From assembly GCA_037447655.1 (NCBI GenBank), contig JBBHKE010003237.1:25953-89952 (forward strand): a stretch of 64,000 bases of DNA. The letters run 5' to 3'. The notes under the pieces are model-generated. The model made no database searches. It saw only the letters and a program-made list of their open reading frames with translations, and had not been told where the DNA came from. The position numbers were made by a program, and so were the translations under genes. Positions 11,279-21,836 of this stretch are shown one piece after another. The stretch comes from Zygnema cylindricum (taxonomy: Eukaryota > Streptophyta > Zygnematophyceae > Zygnematales > Zygnemataceae). Every line of letters starts with the position of its first letter. The stretch's first letter is position 1.

Positions 11279-13402
11279 CCAAACATATCTCACTTGAAGG
11301 TTTTCGGCAGTCAAGTATTCAGTCTAGATACAGACCAGTCTAATTGGAAACTAGATCCTAAAGGAAAACTAGGACACTTATAGGGATATGATAAGGATGT
11401 TAAAAGATATAGAGTTTACGATATGAAAAGGGAAGATATAATCTTAGTAAATCATCAAGTACTTATGGATGAAGGAAAGTCTGTGGATCCCTTCAAGTAT
11501 ACAACGTCAGTAAAATTCAGATTTGAGTTAGAAAATTTCGATGACTTTGAGCTTCCTAACTATCCATGTTTTAAAGAAGATGATATTCTTGCAGGTACAA
11601 ATCACACCAAAAAGGACTCGGCTGCTGAAACTCCAGTGACAACTCTACCCGAAGCGGAAGACGTGGTGGAAATTTATTCGGAATTAAAGGATAGGAGAGA
11701 AGCTGAGATTGTTCGAAAGAACCCACGAGAACCATCTATTCCGGCCACAAATTTTGAGGGGGGAAGGAAAAGTAGCAAAAGATTGCAAGAAAAATAGGTT
11801 AATAACAAGGTAACAAAACTATCTCATCAAGATGAACCTCAAACTTATAGAGAGGCGATGACTTGTCCAGAAAAAGAACCGGTGGAAGACAGCCATCAAT
11901 GAGGAGATGGCCTTAATTATGGCAGCCGATACTTGGGAGCTGGTGGATTGTCCACCAAACAGAAAACCAATCGGTTGTAAGTGGGTTTTCAAATTTAAAC
12001 TAAACCTGGATAACACCATTGAATGTTACAAAGCGCAATTAGTGGCAAAAGGATTTACACAGAAAGAAGGAATTGACTACGAGGAAACCTTTACCCCGGT
12101 CGTCAGATTTCCCTTCGTCCGCATACTTCTCAGTCTTGCAGCAGCGGAAGACATGGAGGTGCACCAGATGGACATCAAGACAACCTTTTTGCATGGAGAA
12201 TTGGATGAGGAGATCTTCATGCGACAACCCGAAGGGTTTGTGGAGTAAGGAGAGGAGAGTAAGGTATGCCGGCTGATTAAATCTCTTTATGGTTTGAAAC
12301 AAGCGCCTCGACAGTGGAATAAGAAGCTTGATGAGTTTCTTACCGGTCTAGGATATATTCGGATCAGCTCAGATCACTCAATCTATGTTGTCGAAGATGA
12401 GGAAGGTATTATATTTATTGCAATTTATGTTGATGATTTGCTTGTTTTAAGTAAATCAATGGAAAAAATAAACTAACTGAAAACCGATCTTAAGGGGAGA
12501 TTTGAAATGAAGGATATAGGGGAAGCAAAATATATTTTGGGAATTCAAGTAGGAAGAGACCGAAAAATAAAGATTATAAGATTGACTCAAAATGAAGCAA
12601 TAGGGAACATGCTTGAAAAATTTCAGATGGATAAAACTAATAGTTGTACAACTCCAATGAAGTTTAAGAAGGGAAGTGAGGGGAGTGACATAGAAGGAGT
12701 CATAGTCTTAGACGAGGAATTATCTTTTGAAGAACAGAAGTTCATGCAGACTATTCGTTACAGGCAAGTAGTGGGAAGTCTAATCTATTTTATGAATTGT
12801 ACCGGCCGGATTTAGCTGCAGCTATAGGATTGCTGAGTAGAAGTCTAAATGCTCTCACTAAGAGAGATTGGGAGGCATCTAAGAGAGTCCTTAGATATTT
12901 GATAGGAACTAGGGATTTATGGTTGCATTTGGGTGAGGAGAATACTAACATCACTACTTGGAGTGATGCCAGTTATGGTGATGCTCCGATGAGGAGATGC
13001 ACTTCTAGATATGTATTATATGTGGGTGATGGGGCTTACTGTTGGAGTAGCAAACAACAAAAAGTTATTGCTCAGTCCACCATGGAGGCTGAGTATTTGA
13101 CCTCTTGCTCTACTGTAAAAGAATTGATGTGGGTCAAGTCTTTGCTTGGTGAGCTTGGTCACCTTAAGAGTGGTGTGCAGAATTTGTTTTGTGATAATCA
13201 GGCAGCAATCGCTATTTTTGCCAATCCTAAACATCATTTTAAAGCCAAACACATGGACATCAGACTCAGCTTTGTTAGAGAGAAAGTAGAAAACAAAATA
13301 ATCAATTTAGAGTACAGACCAGACAGTGAGATGGTAGCAGATATGATGACCCAACCTGTGCCTTCCCCTAAGCTAATTTTTACATGGAGAAGTGTGGTCT
13401 GA
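11279..13402 (+). pseudogene. A1 pol, end of integrase, RT and RNase H (3' part)
   Basis: It resumes at ISHLKVFGSQVF, the Copia integrase C-terminus. An open stretch 11423-11797 covers the linker. RT runs from about 11815: GCKWVFKFKLNLDNTIE near 11970, YEETFTPVV, QMDIKTTFLHGELDEEIFM near 12165, and YVDD near 12427. RNase H is open from 12797 to 13402 (TWSDASYGDAPMRRCTS, MEAEYLTSC, FCDNQAAIAI, HFKAKHMDIR, ADMMTQPVPSPKL), although its first part is in another frame. There are several stops (near 12246 and 12474). It is inactive. Confidence 0.9.
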
Positions 13403-13420
13403 AATTAAAGATTGAATAGA

Positions 13421-13432
13421 AAATAAGGGGAG
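13421..13432 (+). other. A1 polypurine tract
   Basis: AAATAAGGGGAG abuts the A1 3' LTR. Confidence 0.9.
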
Positions 13433-14498
13433 TGTAGAAATTAATGGTCCATTTTTAAGTATTTTCTAGGTCTAAATAGAAATTTAGAAAAATACTGAGG
13501 CAACGTATCTCTAACTTCTCTCTCCCACTCTGAAACTTGTCGCAGTCATTTAGAAATTGGAGAGGAAGCTAGAGCCATGGCTACCTAGGCTCTCCAAAGG
13601 TTTACACGAAATATATTAGTTTATTTATCGTTAGGGGTTTATTTACTAAAAATATAAATGCCGCATTCAGGATTTGATCTTGGTACCTGCCGGACGGTGA
13701 GCAGCCGGTAGCCGGTAACCTTATCCGTTAAGTCTAGAACTAATGATACATACTATATGGTTTGATATTTGATTAAACATTACCATGTAGGATAATTCAT
13801 TTAACCGAAACTGTTTACGGGATAGATAGATCCAAGAATGTAAAAGTACGAATCAAGGTACGGACAAAAAACATGTACGGCGCATTTGTTTTAATAGCGA
13901 AAACGAATACCGCCCAAGTATTTATTACGACTACGATTAAATGTGCATTTAATCAGACGGCCGAAATGAATGCCAAGATCGCGGAAGAGGATTTTGTTGA
14001 TTTTTGGTCATCACCATATCGGATGACTCGTGGCAGAATAACATTGATCGCGACATCTCCGAGGATTAAGGAAGCAAATTCGGATATACCACATGTCAAC
14101 ATTTAGAGCATGTCATACAGTGTCCGTACAGAAAGTACACCGGCAATTGTACTTTTGTGTACGGAAGTGTAATATGATTGGCTCGGTACATCAGTAGATA
14201 GAGTATGTGAGAGAGATAAGACTTAGAATAATTAGTAGATAGGACCCTCTCTCCCAGAGAGCTTCTGTACAAAAGGTCAACTTTGACCCTCCATAACTTA
14301 CTGCCCAGGGGAGCAAATTCAGAGATTCTTTTTGCTATCGACTCAAGGGAGTCTTCCCTTCACGGGGGTGAAGGTGGTAAGAGTTTTTGTTTGCCAAGGT
14401 GGCAGTTGTTCTTGCTGAAACACAAAGGGGTCAGGGTTATCCTAGAGGCTTCTTGGAAGCTGTCCATTCTGAGGACTTATGGAGGTCTCAGAGTTTCA
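13433..14498 (+). repeat. A1 3' LTR (family A, 1066 bp)
   Basis: It starts TGTAGAAATTAATGG, ends GAGTTTCA, and is followed by the duplicated AGTAA. Diverged from the 5' copy at many sites. It carries the same hairpins (CTTCACGGGGGTGAAGG near 14358), GTAC inverted repeat near 14125-14165 and antisense tRNA-like module near 13660-13735. Confidence 0.95.
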
Positions 14499-16218
14499 AG
14501 TAACTCTTACAGACGCATCACCGGAGTCTCCCGCTCAGGCAGGACCATTTGTCACAGGTCAAAAATGGCAAAAAAAAATCCAAACTGCCTTCGATTTTAA
14601 CCTCATAATTTCCTAGTGGAATGGGATATAGCAGCTGGTTGCAAGCAAGCTCTCATTTTGCTTTTTCAGCTGCCACTGAGGAACCTCTAACTATTCAGGA
14701 GGCTTTCCCATCACCAGAGAGAAATCCCTCGATCGTGGCGGCAAACGATGAAATGAAGTCAGGTGGATCTTCCTCTGGGCAAAAAAGATATTTGTAGCAA
14801 ATGGGTGTTTAAGGTGAAACTCAAACCGAACAACAACATCGAAAGATACAAGTCCAGACTTGTGGTGAAGGGGTACAATAAAAACGAAAGTATTGAATTT
14901 GAAGAAACCTTCTCTCTAGTTGTCAAATTTCTCACTGTGAGAATTCTGTTGAGTCTAGCTGCTATAGAGAATATAGAATCCATCAGATGGATGTTGAAAC
15001 TGCTTTCTTGCATCGCGAATTGGAGGAACCATTCATATGAACCAACTTGAAATGTATGAAGAGAAAGGAAAGGAAGAACTAGTTTGTAATCAAATAAAAT
15101 CTCTGTATGGGCTGACACAAGCCCCTGCGTAATCGAATCTCAAGGTAGATGAGTTTTTGACTGGACTAGGCTTTAAAAAAATTAGCTTTGATCACTCTGT
15201 ATATGTTTTACAAGGGGAGTATGGGATTCTTTACATTGTTGTATATGTTGATGACTTACTATTAATAAGCAAGTCAATGGATGTTATAAACCGCATTGAA
15301 GCAACTTTAAGGTATAGATTCGAGATGAAGGACCTGGGTGAGGCCAAGTATATCTTAGGCATACAGGTAGAAAGAGACAGGAACAAAAGGTTTGTTATGT
15401 TGACTCACAAAGAAGCAATAGGTAATATGCTTCAAAAATTTGAAATGAAGGATGCAAAAGGTTTTGTAACTCCCATGGAATTTAGACAGAAGCAGGATGG
15501 AAGTGATTCAGACTCAAGCATAATGGTTAGTGAGAGCCTAAAGTCAGGGGAGGAAGAGTTTATGGCTACAGGGCCATATCAATAGGTAGTCGGAAATCTC
15601 ATTTTTTTTATGAGCTGTACGAGACCCGATGTTGCAGCAACCGTGGGATTTTTGAGCAGGAGTCTGCAAAATCCTAAAATGGCAGACTGGGAAGCAGCAA
15701 AAAGGGTTATGAGATATCTTGCAGGTTCTCGAAATGTCAAGCTTATACTCGAAGGCTGAGAGGTGAAAGTACAGACGTGGAGTGACGCCAGCTATCGAGA
15801 TATGCCAAGTCAAAATTCTACAACCGGTTTTGTTCTGAAAATTGGAGATGGAGCGTGCTGCAGCTACAAAAAGTTACAGCTCAGTCTACAATGGAGTCAG
15901 AATATATGGGAGTTGCTTCTGCCCTCAAGGAACTCTTATGGGTTAAGTCCATCTTATAGGAACTTGATACATGCAAACAGGGCCTTATTTTATCTAGTGT
16001 GATAACCAGGCAGCCATTGCTATTGCCTCCAACCCCAATCACCACTTCAAGAACAAACACATGGATGTTAACTTCATTTTTTCTGAGAAAATGTACTTGC
16101 AAGAGCTATAAAATCATGTTATTTACCTGATGAGAAAATGGTGGTTGACATGTTAATTAAACCCCTTCTTACTCCTAAGTTGCAGTATTGCGGAGAGGCT
16201 ATTGGGTTGAGAGAGTAA
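14499..16218 (+). pseudogene. E1 pol, reverse transcriptase and RNase H
   Basis: It continues E1 after A1. RT motifs: CSKWVFKVKLKPNNNIERYK (about 14797), FEETFS, a stretch 15157-15585 with the catalytic YVDD at 15244-15255 and FEMKDLGEAKYILGIQVERD. RNase H: SCTRPDVAATVGFLSR near 15615, TWSDASYRD (about 15775), CDNQAAIAIAS (about 16000), and tail LLTPKLQYCGEAIGLRE ending at a stop near 16218. Frameshifts near 14760, 15045 and 15880 and stops (15585, 15760) inactivate it. Confidence 0.9.
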
Positions 16219-16536
16219 CCGAGTATAAAGATTTAGATGAGTGTTGAAATATGAAATATTTAGTTAGTAGATGAAGTTGTGAGGGGAGATTAATGACTTA
16301 GAATATTTTTTGTGAAAAGTTGTAATACTTACCCTTTTTAGTGTTATAGTAACAAAAGGACATTATAGTATATTGTACGCCTACAAGGACAAGTGTCAGC
16401 AAGGGGAGGACTATGCAAGTTTTACGGAATAACGTATAAGACCACTTACACTCAGCGTACACTTGACGAGCGGATTGACATGATCGGACGAACAAAGAAT
16501 CAACCGCATATCTAGGAAATGTATGGTACGGTGAGC

Positions 16537-17473
16537 TGCAATTCTGTGGTCTCTATTGACACAGAGAATGAGCAGCCTATGTAAAGCCTCTAGGATAATA
16601 TTTGCCCCTTCTACTTTCCCGCTAAATAAGCGCCACCCAGGCACACAAATATTTTGACCACTCTCACCCCTGTGAGGACAAGACTCCCTTGAGTCAAACG
16701 CAAAAAGAATCACTGAATTTGCTCCCTTGAGCAGTAAGTTATGGTTGGTTAAAGATGACCTTTATAGTTACAAGCTCTCTTAGAGAGAGGTACCTAAATT
16801 TCACAAAGTCCTGGTCTGCCTACTTACGACTGCCTACTACTACACCCTAGTCCAATAGAAACACTATATAGTACAAGAAAGTACACTAGGCGATGTACGT
16901 ATTGTACGACCATTGTACGACATGGCTTTCAAAGTGACGCGTGTCAAAACGGGAGCCATGGTTCCTCCTCCCATCTTCTCCGATATCCAATAGTATGGTG
17001 CCACGTGGCATCACGTGACGCTATCCCCAAAGGCCGCCGAAAGTTTATTGCGGGTGGCGGCTGCAATTGTGGCCGTCCGATCATTTGTATTTATGCGGCT
17101 TCGATTCGCTTCCATGCATGAATTGATTAATGCGTGTTTTCGTTACCATGCATGAATTGATTGATGCGTGTTTTCGTTAGTCTGCTGTAAATTAGTCCGT
17201 TTAATAAATAGATGAATATGCGTGAAACGTAGTACGTATATCGTTTCGCTAGTGCCGTAATGGATAACTTTTAGGTCTACATAGTAGTTTGTAGACCCCG
17301 CTTCAATTCCGGCCAGAGGCAGTATTTTCCTACAAATAGTAAAATACCTTCTATTTCATTCTGCCTCCTTCTAATTGACGCGGCAACCATGACATACCTT
17401 TGGTTCTCTCTTTCTCTCTCTTTACATTCTAACTTAAATATAAAAGTGAACTATTAATTACCTCTTTTCAACA
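16537..17473 (-). mobile_element. Solo LTR S1 (B-like) in the E1 LTR
   Basis: On the minus strand it starts TGTTGAAAAGAGGTAAT and ends CAGAATTGCA. It is flanked by TGAGC (16532-16536 and 17474-17478). It contains GACTCAAGGGAGTC, G-box CCACGTGG and GTAC-rich repeats like the other families. No interior remains, so it is an LTR-LTR recombination product. Confidence 0.92.
17112..17179. repeat. 34-bp tandem duplication in S1
   Basis: Two head-to-tail 34-base units (17112-17145, 17146-17179) begin CCATGCATGAATTGATT. They differ at one base (TTAATGCG versus TTGATGCG). Confidence 0.9.
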
Positions 17474-18188
17474 TGAGCTATAGTGACCGTTGATTTGTAT
17501 TGCGTCAACGACCCGATTTATATGGGACCACAAGTGACGAAGCACATTTGTACGAACTCAGGTGCTTCGTACTATACGACCACAATCGACTGGACGTTAG
17601 TGACCACTGCTGGCTAAAGACTTGAAACATTTGTTGTACGGTCTCCTATTTGTATATATTTGGAGAACATTGTTTTGTAGATTAGTCTATTAAAAAATAT
17701 GGTCGCACTATTGAGTTTTTTGAGAGTTGCAATTAGGGTTTTTGGAGGTATTCACAGTACAGTGAAGTACAGTTATAGTACTTTGTCGTAGCATAGTATA
17801 GTATTGTAGTACAGTTACCCTAATTAGTATTGATCAGTAGATACTCACTGTGAGTATATAGTTTAGGACTTAGCCAAATTTATGTATCCAGTTTTGGGAA
17901 TATAGTTATCTAAAGGCAATTTATGAGAAATATGCAAAGACTATATGTTATGGTTGACTGGGTCAATTGGTTTGCAATTTTGGGAATTCTCAGTACATTG
18001 TGTTTTGAATATGGTGTTGAACTTGAGTCATTTTAGACTTGTATATCGCATTCTGTGTTAGTTGAAAGCTGGTTTTTGGAGAAGGTACTTGGTAGATTTT
18101 GTTGAGTAGATGTCTAGTAGTGTTGTGTAGTAGTCTCTTCCACTACTACTGCTGGTTCTCCTCCCGTAACGGTGGTTGTAGAAAAACA

Positions 18189-18253
18189 TCCCTCTCTCTT
18201 CCTCTCTCTTTCTCCCTCTCTCTCCCTCTCTCTCCCTCTCTCTCCTTCTCTCT
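18189..18253. repeat. TC-rich microsatellite
   Basis: 65 bases of (TC)n with TCCC interruptions lie exactly between the end of the E1 LTR and the start of the D LTR. It is the only non-element DNA in this part. Confidence 0.9.
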
Positions 18254-18867
18254 TGTTGGGATATTGACATATTGTCGTTATATCGCGAAGCTGCATACTA
18301 ACAATTATTAGTTTGACGTGGAGTGTCACGTCATCGTACCAAATTACGAGATGATGTTTCGTGTCCGCATTTGTGGCGTCCGCGAACAAAATGTACAATT
18401 TCGATTAGCGTCACTTTTGTTTTAGTGTGCAGGATGGATTAGTTCGTGTGCAGGTGTTCATTCCGTGTGCACACAACGAACGCACGAAACTTTTTCTTTG
18501 GAGTTTCGCGTTTGGAAAGAGAAGGCGTGTACGCCTTCTTTCGCGAAAACTTCCTTTTAATGTTTTTTGCCAGGAATAAGACAAAAGTTTGCCGCAATGC
18601 TAGCTTAGGTTACTTGCCATGTAATCTAGTTAGGGAAGGTATATAGTCTGCAGATTAATGCTGCAAAAATTAACCTTTTATGAGTAAGAGATTGAAAGAG
18701 AGAGAAGAGAGGTGAAAGATGAGATTTTGTAAAAAGGCTTTTGGCCAAAAACACTTATAAAACCTTTTTGGCTGAATTTTCTTTTTGTCTATGAGTTTCC
18801 GCTGTGTAAGAAATTTGTGTATTTCTTCTGTGAATTGTTTTGTGATTATTTATTATAAGATCCTACA
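18254..18867 (+). repeat. Copia element D 5' LTR (614 bp)
   Basis: It starts TGTTGGGATATTGAC and ends GATCCTACA. It shares none of the landmarks of the A, B and C LTRs. TTATAAAACC near 18756 may be its TATA region. The right end is fixed by the primer-binding site 2 bases downstream. Confidence 0.85.
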
Positions 18868-18869
18868 AT

Positions 18870-18881
18870 TGGTATCAGAGC
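18870..18881 (+). other. D primer-binding site, standard initiator Met acceptor end
   Basis: TGGTATCAGAGC is complementary to the 3' end of tRNAi-Met, the usual plant Copia primer site. It contrasts with the half-tRNA sites of the neighbouring families. Confidence 0.93.
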
Positions 18882-18910
18882 TAGTGCTTCAAAGATATAG
18901 AGAGCGCATG

Positions 18911-19885
18911 GGGAGGAAGAAGAATATAAATACTCCTTCCCCCATGACGACTTCCGAGAGATATAGAGACTTCAATTTTTCTGGTACTCAGTTTGAGGAG
19001 AACCGGAACACGGAGGAGAAATTTGAAAAAATGTTTGATACATTAATGAGATATGTAGATTCCCGATTTCAAACTTAATCTAGTGAGAAAAGAGAATTTA
19101 CTTCATTTCAGGCTGCCGATCCATGTAGTGGAGGAGCGAATGAAGAAAAGAGAAGAGAGAGAATTAGGAAAGGAAAAACAAAGATCGAGGAGGATTCAGA
19201 TTTTGAAGAAGCATTGGAAAACCAAGATGATTATAATATGTCGGGGAAATTCGTGGCCTTTAATGGCACCAATTATGCGGTATGGAAGAAGTTTATCTCG
19301 AATCAACTTATTCTCAAGAGGCTTTGGAGGATTATCAATGGAGAGGAGAAGATGCCAACCGAGAGCAAGGCTCGTGGTCAATGGAGGTTGAAGGATATCG
19401 CGGCAACGACCGGCTTGATGAAAAATTGTACTTCCTCCGTTCTTGATCATTTCCTCGCTCACGGCACGCCCCATGAGTGTTGGCAAGCACTTGAGAAGCA
19501 ATACGAGAAAGGTGTTGAAAATAAGGGTCAATATGTTTATACCGATTTTATGAACTTTAAAATCAAATCGAATGAATCAATGGACGATACCGTGAAGCTC
19601 TTCAATATTATACTCGAGCAATTACTCAACAATGGACGAGTTATCTTGGATGCGGATAAATTGAGCGTCTTCTTTAATGCTCTACCGGATAAGCTTTCAC
19701 ATCTTAAAGCTATATGACGAGCAAAGGCGGATAACACCTTTAGATTCACCGTCAATTTTATTAAAATGTCGGAGGGAGCTTCAATGGCTTCTTCAGGTGG
19801 AGGAGGAGTTCTTAACTCCACCAATGCCGAAACCCTAGATCTAAATTTTGTCGGTGGTGGATGGGGTGGTAAAAGAGGTGGTCTG
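18911..19885 (+). pseudogene. D gag (truncated by B1)
   Basis: From ATG 18911 (MGRKKNINTPSPMTTSERYR) the frame has a TAA at 19076-19078. It continues in the same frame through GKFVAFNGTNYAVWKKFISN, the Copia Gag signature, and through WQALEKQYEK and LNALPDKL-like helices. A TGA follows at 19715-19717, then a Gly-rich GGGWGGKRGG stretch. No zinc knuckle is reached, because B1 inserted at 19886. The rest of D is not found in the window. Confidence 0.88.
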
Positions 19886-20879
19886 TGTTGAAATCAATAG
19901 ATTTTTAGAGTATTTTCTAGGTCTAAATAACTTAGTGAAAAAGAAAAAAAAAACGCTGGCAGTCTGCCTCCACCGCCTCTCCCTATCCCCCATACTTGTT
20001 GTAGCTATTGAAAGAAAGAGAGGGTGGTGGAGCCATGGCTGTCTCAACTCCATAAGCAAGTTTGAAGAGTGACATCAATCACTCTCAAAAGGTTGAGTGC
20101 TCCAACCGGCAAAGCGAGGCTAAGCCATCAACTCTAACCGGTCTGTCGTAGAAGTTTGTTAGAGTACATAGGGTGTGATTTATACTTAAACATTGTTTAG
20201 AGGATCTGGTCCATTTAATGGAACTACGGATAGAAGGCATACAGATCAGTTACATATGGTACGAACACGTCACGCACGAAACAAATGATTCGGACATTTT
20301 GTTTCGACGACTAACATTAAGAGCCGATTTGGATCCGACGAAACATACTCACGCCGAGATCCCGAAATGGCCGCTTTGGCGCTCTTCAGGCGAGACATGA
20401 CTTGGCGCCACGTGGCTAGATGACATTGGGACGCAGAAATCTCGGGGAACATAAAGACGAGTAAAAAAAAGACTGGCATCCACCCAATAACCTTGACGTA
20501 CATACGCAGTACAGAAAAGACACCAACATAGTAGCTTTTGTACTATACAGTCCTATGATTATTCCTACTCTAATAGATAGGGTTTGTGAGAGAGGTTTAT
20601 TCTTTAGAGAATTCAATAGGTAGCCCCCTCTCTCCTTGAGAGTTTGTATAAAACTTGGCATGTTTGCCGCTTTATAATTTATCGGCTGGTTGGTTGTTTT
20701 CTGTGATTTTTTTTGCAATAGACTCAGGGGAGTCCAGACTGCACAAGGGTGCAGTTAGATTGTCAGCTTGTCATCTTAGGCAACAATAGTTGTAGTTGAA
20801 AGTAGGTTAGCCAAAAGCTACCTAGAGGCTTTCTGGATTCTGTGGTCCAATGGAGGACACATAATTGCAAGTTATGGGC
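19886..20879 (+). repeat. B1 5' LTR (family B, 994 bp)
   Basis: It starts TGTTGAAATCAATAG and ends ATAATTGCA. It shares with A and C the TATTTTCTAGGTCTAAATA block, GGAGCCATGGCTG, G-box GCCACGTGGC near 20406, a GTACAGAAAAGACA-type GTAC repeat near 20505-20550, a TATA-like TTGTATAAAAC near 20645, and the hairpins GACTCAGGGGAGTC (about 20721) and TGCACAAGGGTGCA (about 20740). The gag ATG is at 20860, 20 bases before the end. Confidence 0.93.
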
Positions 20880-21836
20880 CCACCCTCTAGGGTGCCCATC
20901 TTCAACGGACCTTGGTTCATTTATTGGGAAACCATGATGACAGGAGATTTGTGCGAGATACGATACTGGGGTCTTGTCATTGGACAAGTGAAACGTCCAC
21001 CTTAAGGAACCCCACCAGGGTTTGGTGGAATAAGGTTTTCTGCAGTAGCATCTGCTCCAACTGAGGAGGGAGATAAAGGGGACAACAGTGTGTCCAAAAA
21101 AGGGAAAGAGAAGTAGACACCTCTTACTCCTATTGCCACGGCACCCGGAGCGGCGTCCGTGAAGACCGTAGAGAACAATACCCAAACGTGGGAAGACACG
21201 AACATGGCTGCCAAAAGTTTTTTTTTGAGACATCTCACCCAAGCTTTGGCAACCCCCCATCTTTACATTTACAAGGCCAGGGAAATGTGCGTGAGTTAAG
21301 TGGAGATCTATAGAGCTGGTACGATTTAGGAACTCCAGTTGGCCGAGCAAAAGTTAGGGAATTATACTTACAAAGGGGGAAAAATGTTGGACTACTGTAA
21401 TGATCTCTCTTGCTTGTATATGGAGATGGAGAGTGCCGGGTGGACAGGTACAATGAAGATGAAAGTCAACACCCTCATCATGAAGTTACTTGACCAGTAT
21501 GAGAACATAGTTTACCGAGTGCAGGAAATGAATGACGGTTCATGGAAGTGGAATACGGTGGTCCGAATGATACTTGTGCAAGAAAACACGATTAAGATTC
21601 ACAGAGGAGGAAAGAGCATTCAAGCCTTAGCTGTTGGAGCGGACCAGTGGGGGAAGGACCCGAAGAAGCCGTACAAAAGAGAAAGAGATCAGTCTAGAGG
21701 ACCCAGCCCCCCAAAGGGTTTTTGTCATTTTTGCAAGAAGCCAGGACACTTCATAGCGGATTGTGTGGGCTCCAAGAGAACCGTGGAGGGTATTTTTTTG
21801 GATGGAAGAAAAACGCACTTTTGGTCACGAAAGTGA
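20860..21836 (+). pseudogene. B1 gag (broken)
   Basis: The LTR-borne ATG is followed by a TAA after four codons (ATG GAG GAC ACA TAA). Other B copies have Lys at this place. VMGPPSRVPIFNGP..YWETMM follows, then stops near 21003 and 21113. Residues from 21339 to 21836 are open and contain YTYKGGKMLDYCNDLSCLY and the knuckle CHFCKKPGHFIADC near 21722-21763, which is intact CCHC. It is inactive in total. Confidence 0.88.
20880..20894 (+). other. B1 primer-binding site, half-tRNA type
   Basis: AGTTATGGGCCCACC is a 14/15 match to the complement of the tRNAi-Met anticodon arm and follows the LTR directly. Confidence 0.85.

Larger units (their letters stand above)
1622..14498 (+). mobile_element. 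Copia element A1, with A2 nested in its integrase
   Basis: It is bounded by LTRs 1622-2677 and 13433-14498 and flanked by the 5-bp duplication AGTAA (1617-1621 and 14499-14503). Removing A2 (4861-11278) and one CCAAA copy leaves a 6.45-kb element with gag, protease, integrase, RT and RNase H in Copia order. Both LTRs are over 1 kb and have picked up many differences, so it is older than C1. All frames carry stops, so it is not autonomous now. Confidence 0.95.
1..18188 (+). mobile_element. Copia element E1, 5' end outside window, interrupted by nested insertions
   Basis: The protein-coding interior occupies 1-1621 and resumes at 14499; the 3' LTR is 16242-18188. The two halves join at the same point in the integrase-to-RT linker once A1 and one copy of its AGTAA duplication are removed. 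A solo LTR further splits the 3' LTR. The order protease, integrase, RT, RNase H is that of Ty1/Copia. The end of its LTR resembles that of element F, so the two are probably one lineage. It is the oldest layer of this nest. Confidence 0.88.
16242..18188 (+). repeat. E1 3' LTR, split by a solo LTR
   Basis: It starts TGTTGAAATATGAAATA after the purine-rich GATTTAGATGAG and ends GTTGTAGAAAAACA. Without the solo insertion (16537-17473 and one TGAGC) it is about 1.0 kb. The last 80 bases (ATG at 18110) align with the F LTR end, which encodes a Thr/Pro-rich gag leader finishing VVVE-x-Q. Both ends are inferred from comparison with F. Confidence 0.75.

Noticed and set aside
18058-18398. Arg-Glu and Ser-Leu repeat proteins on both strands
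   Set aside because: They are translations of the TC microsatellite at 18189-18253.
20763-21350. A 195-codon open frame on the minus strand
   Set aside because: It lies antisense to the B1 gag and LTR end and has no domain or composition of its own; the plus-strand gag explains the region.
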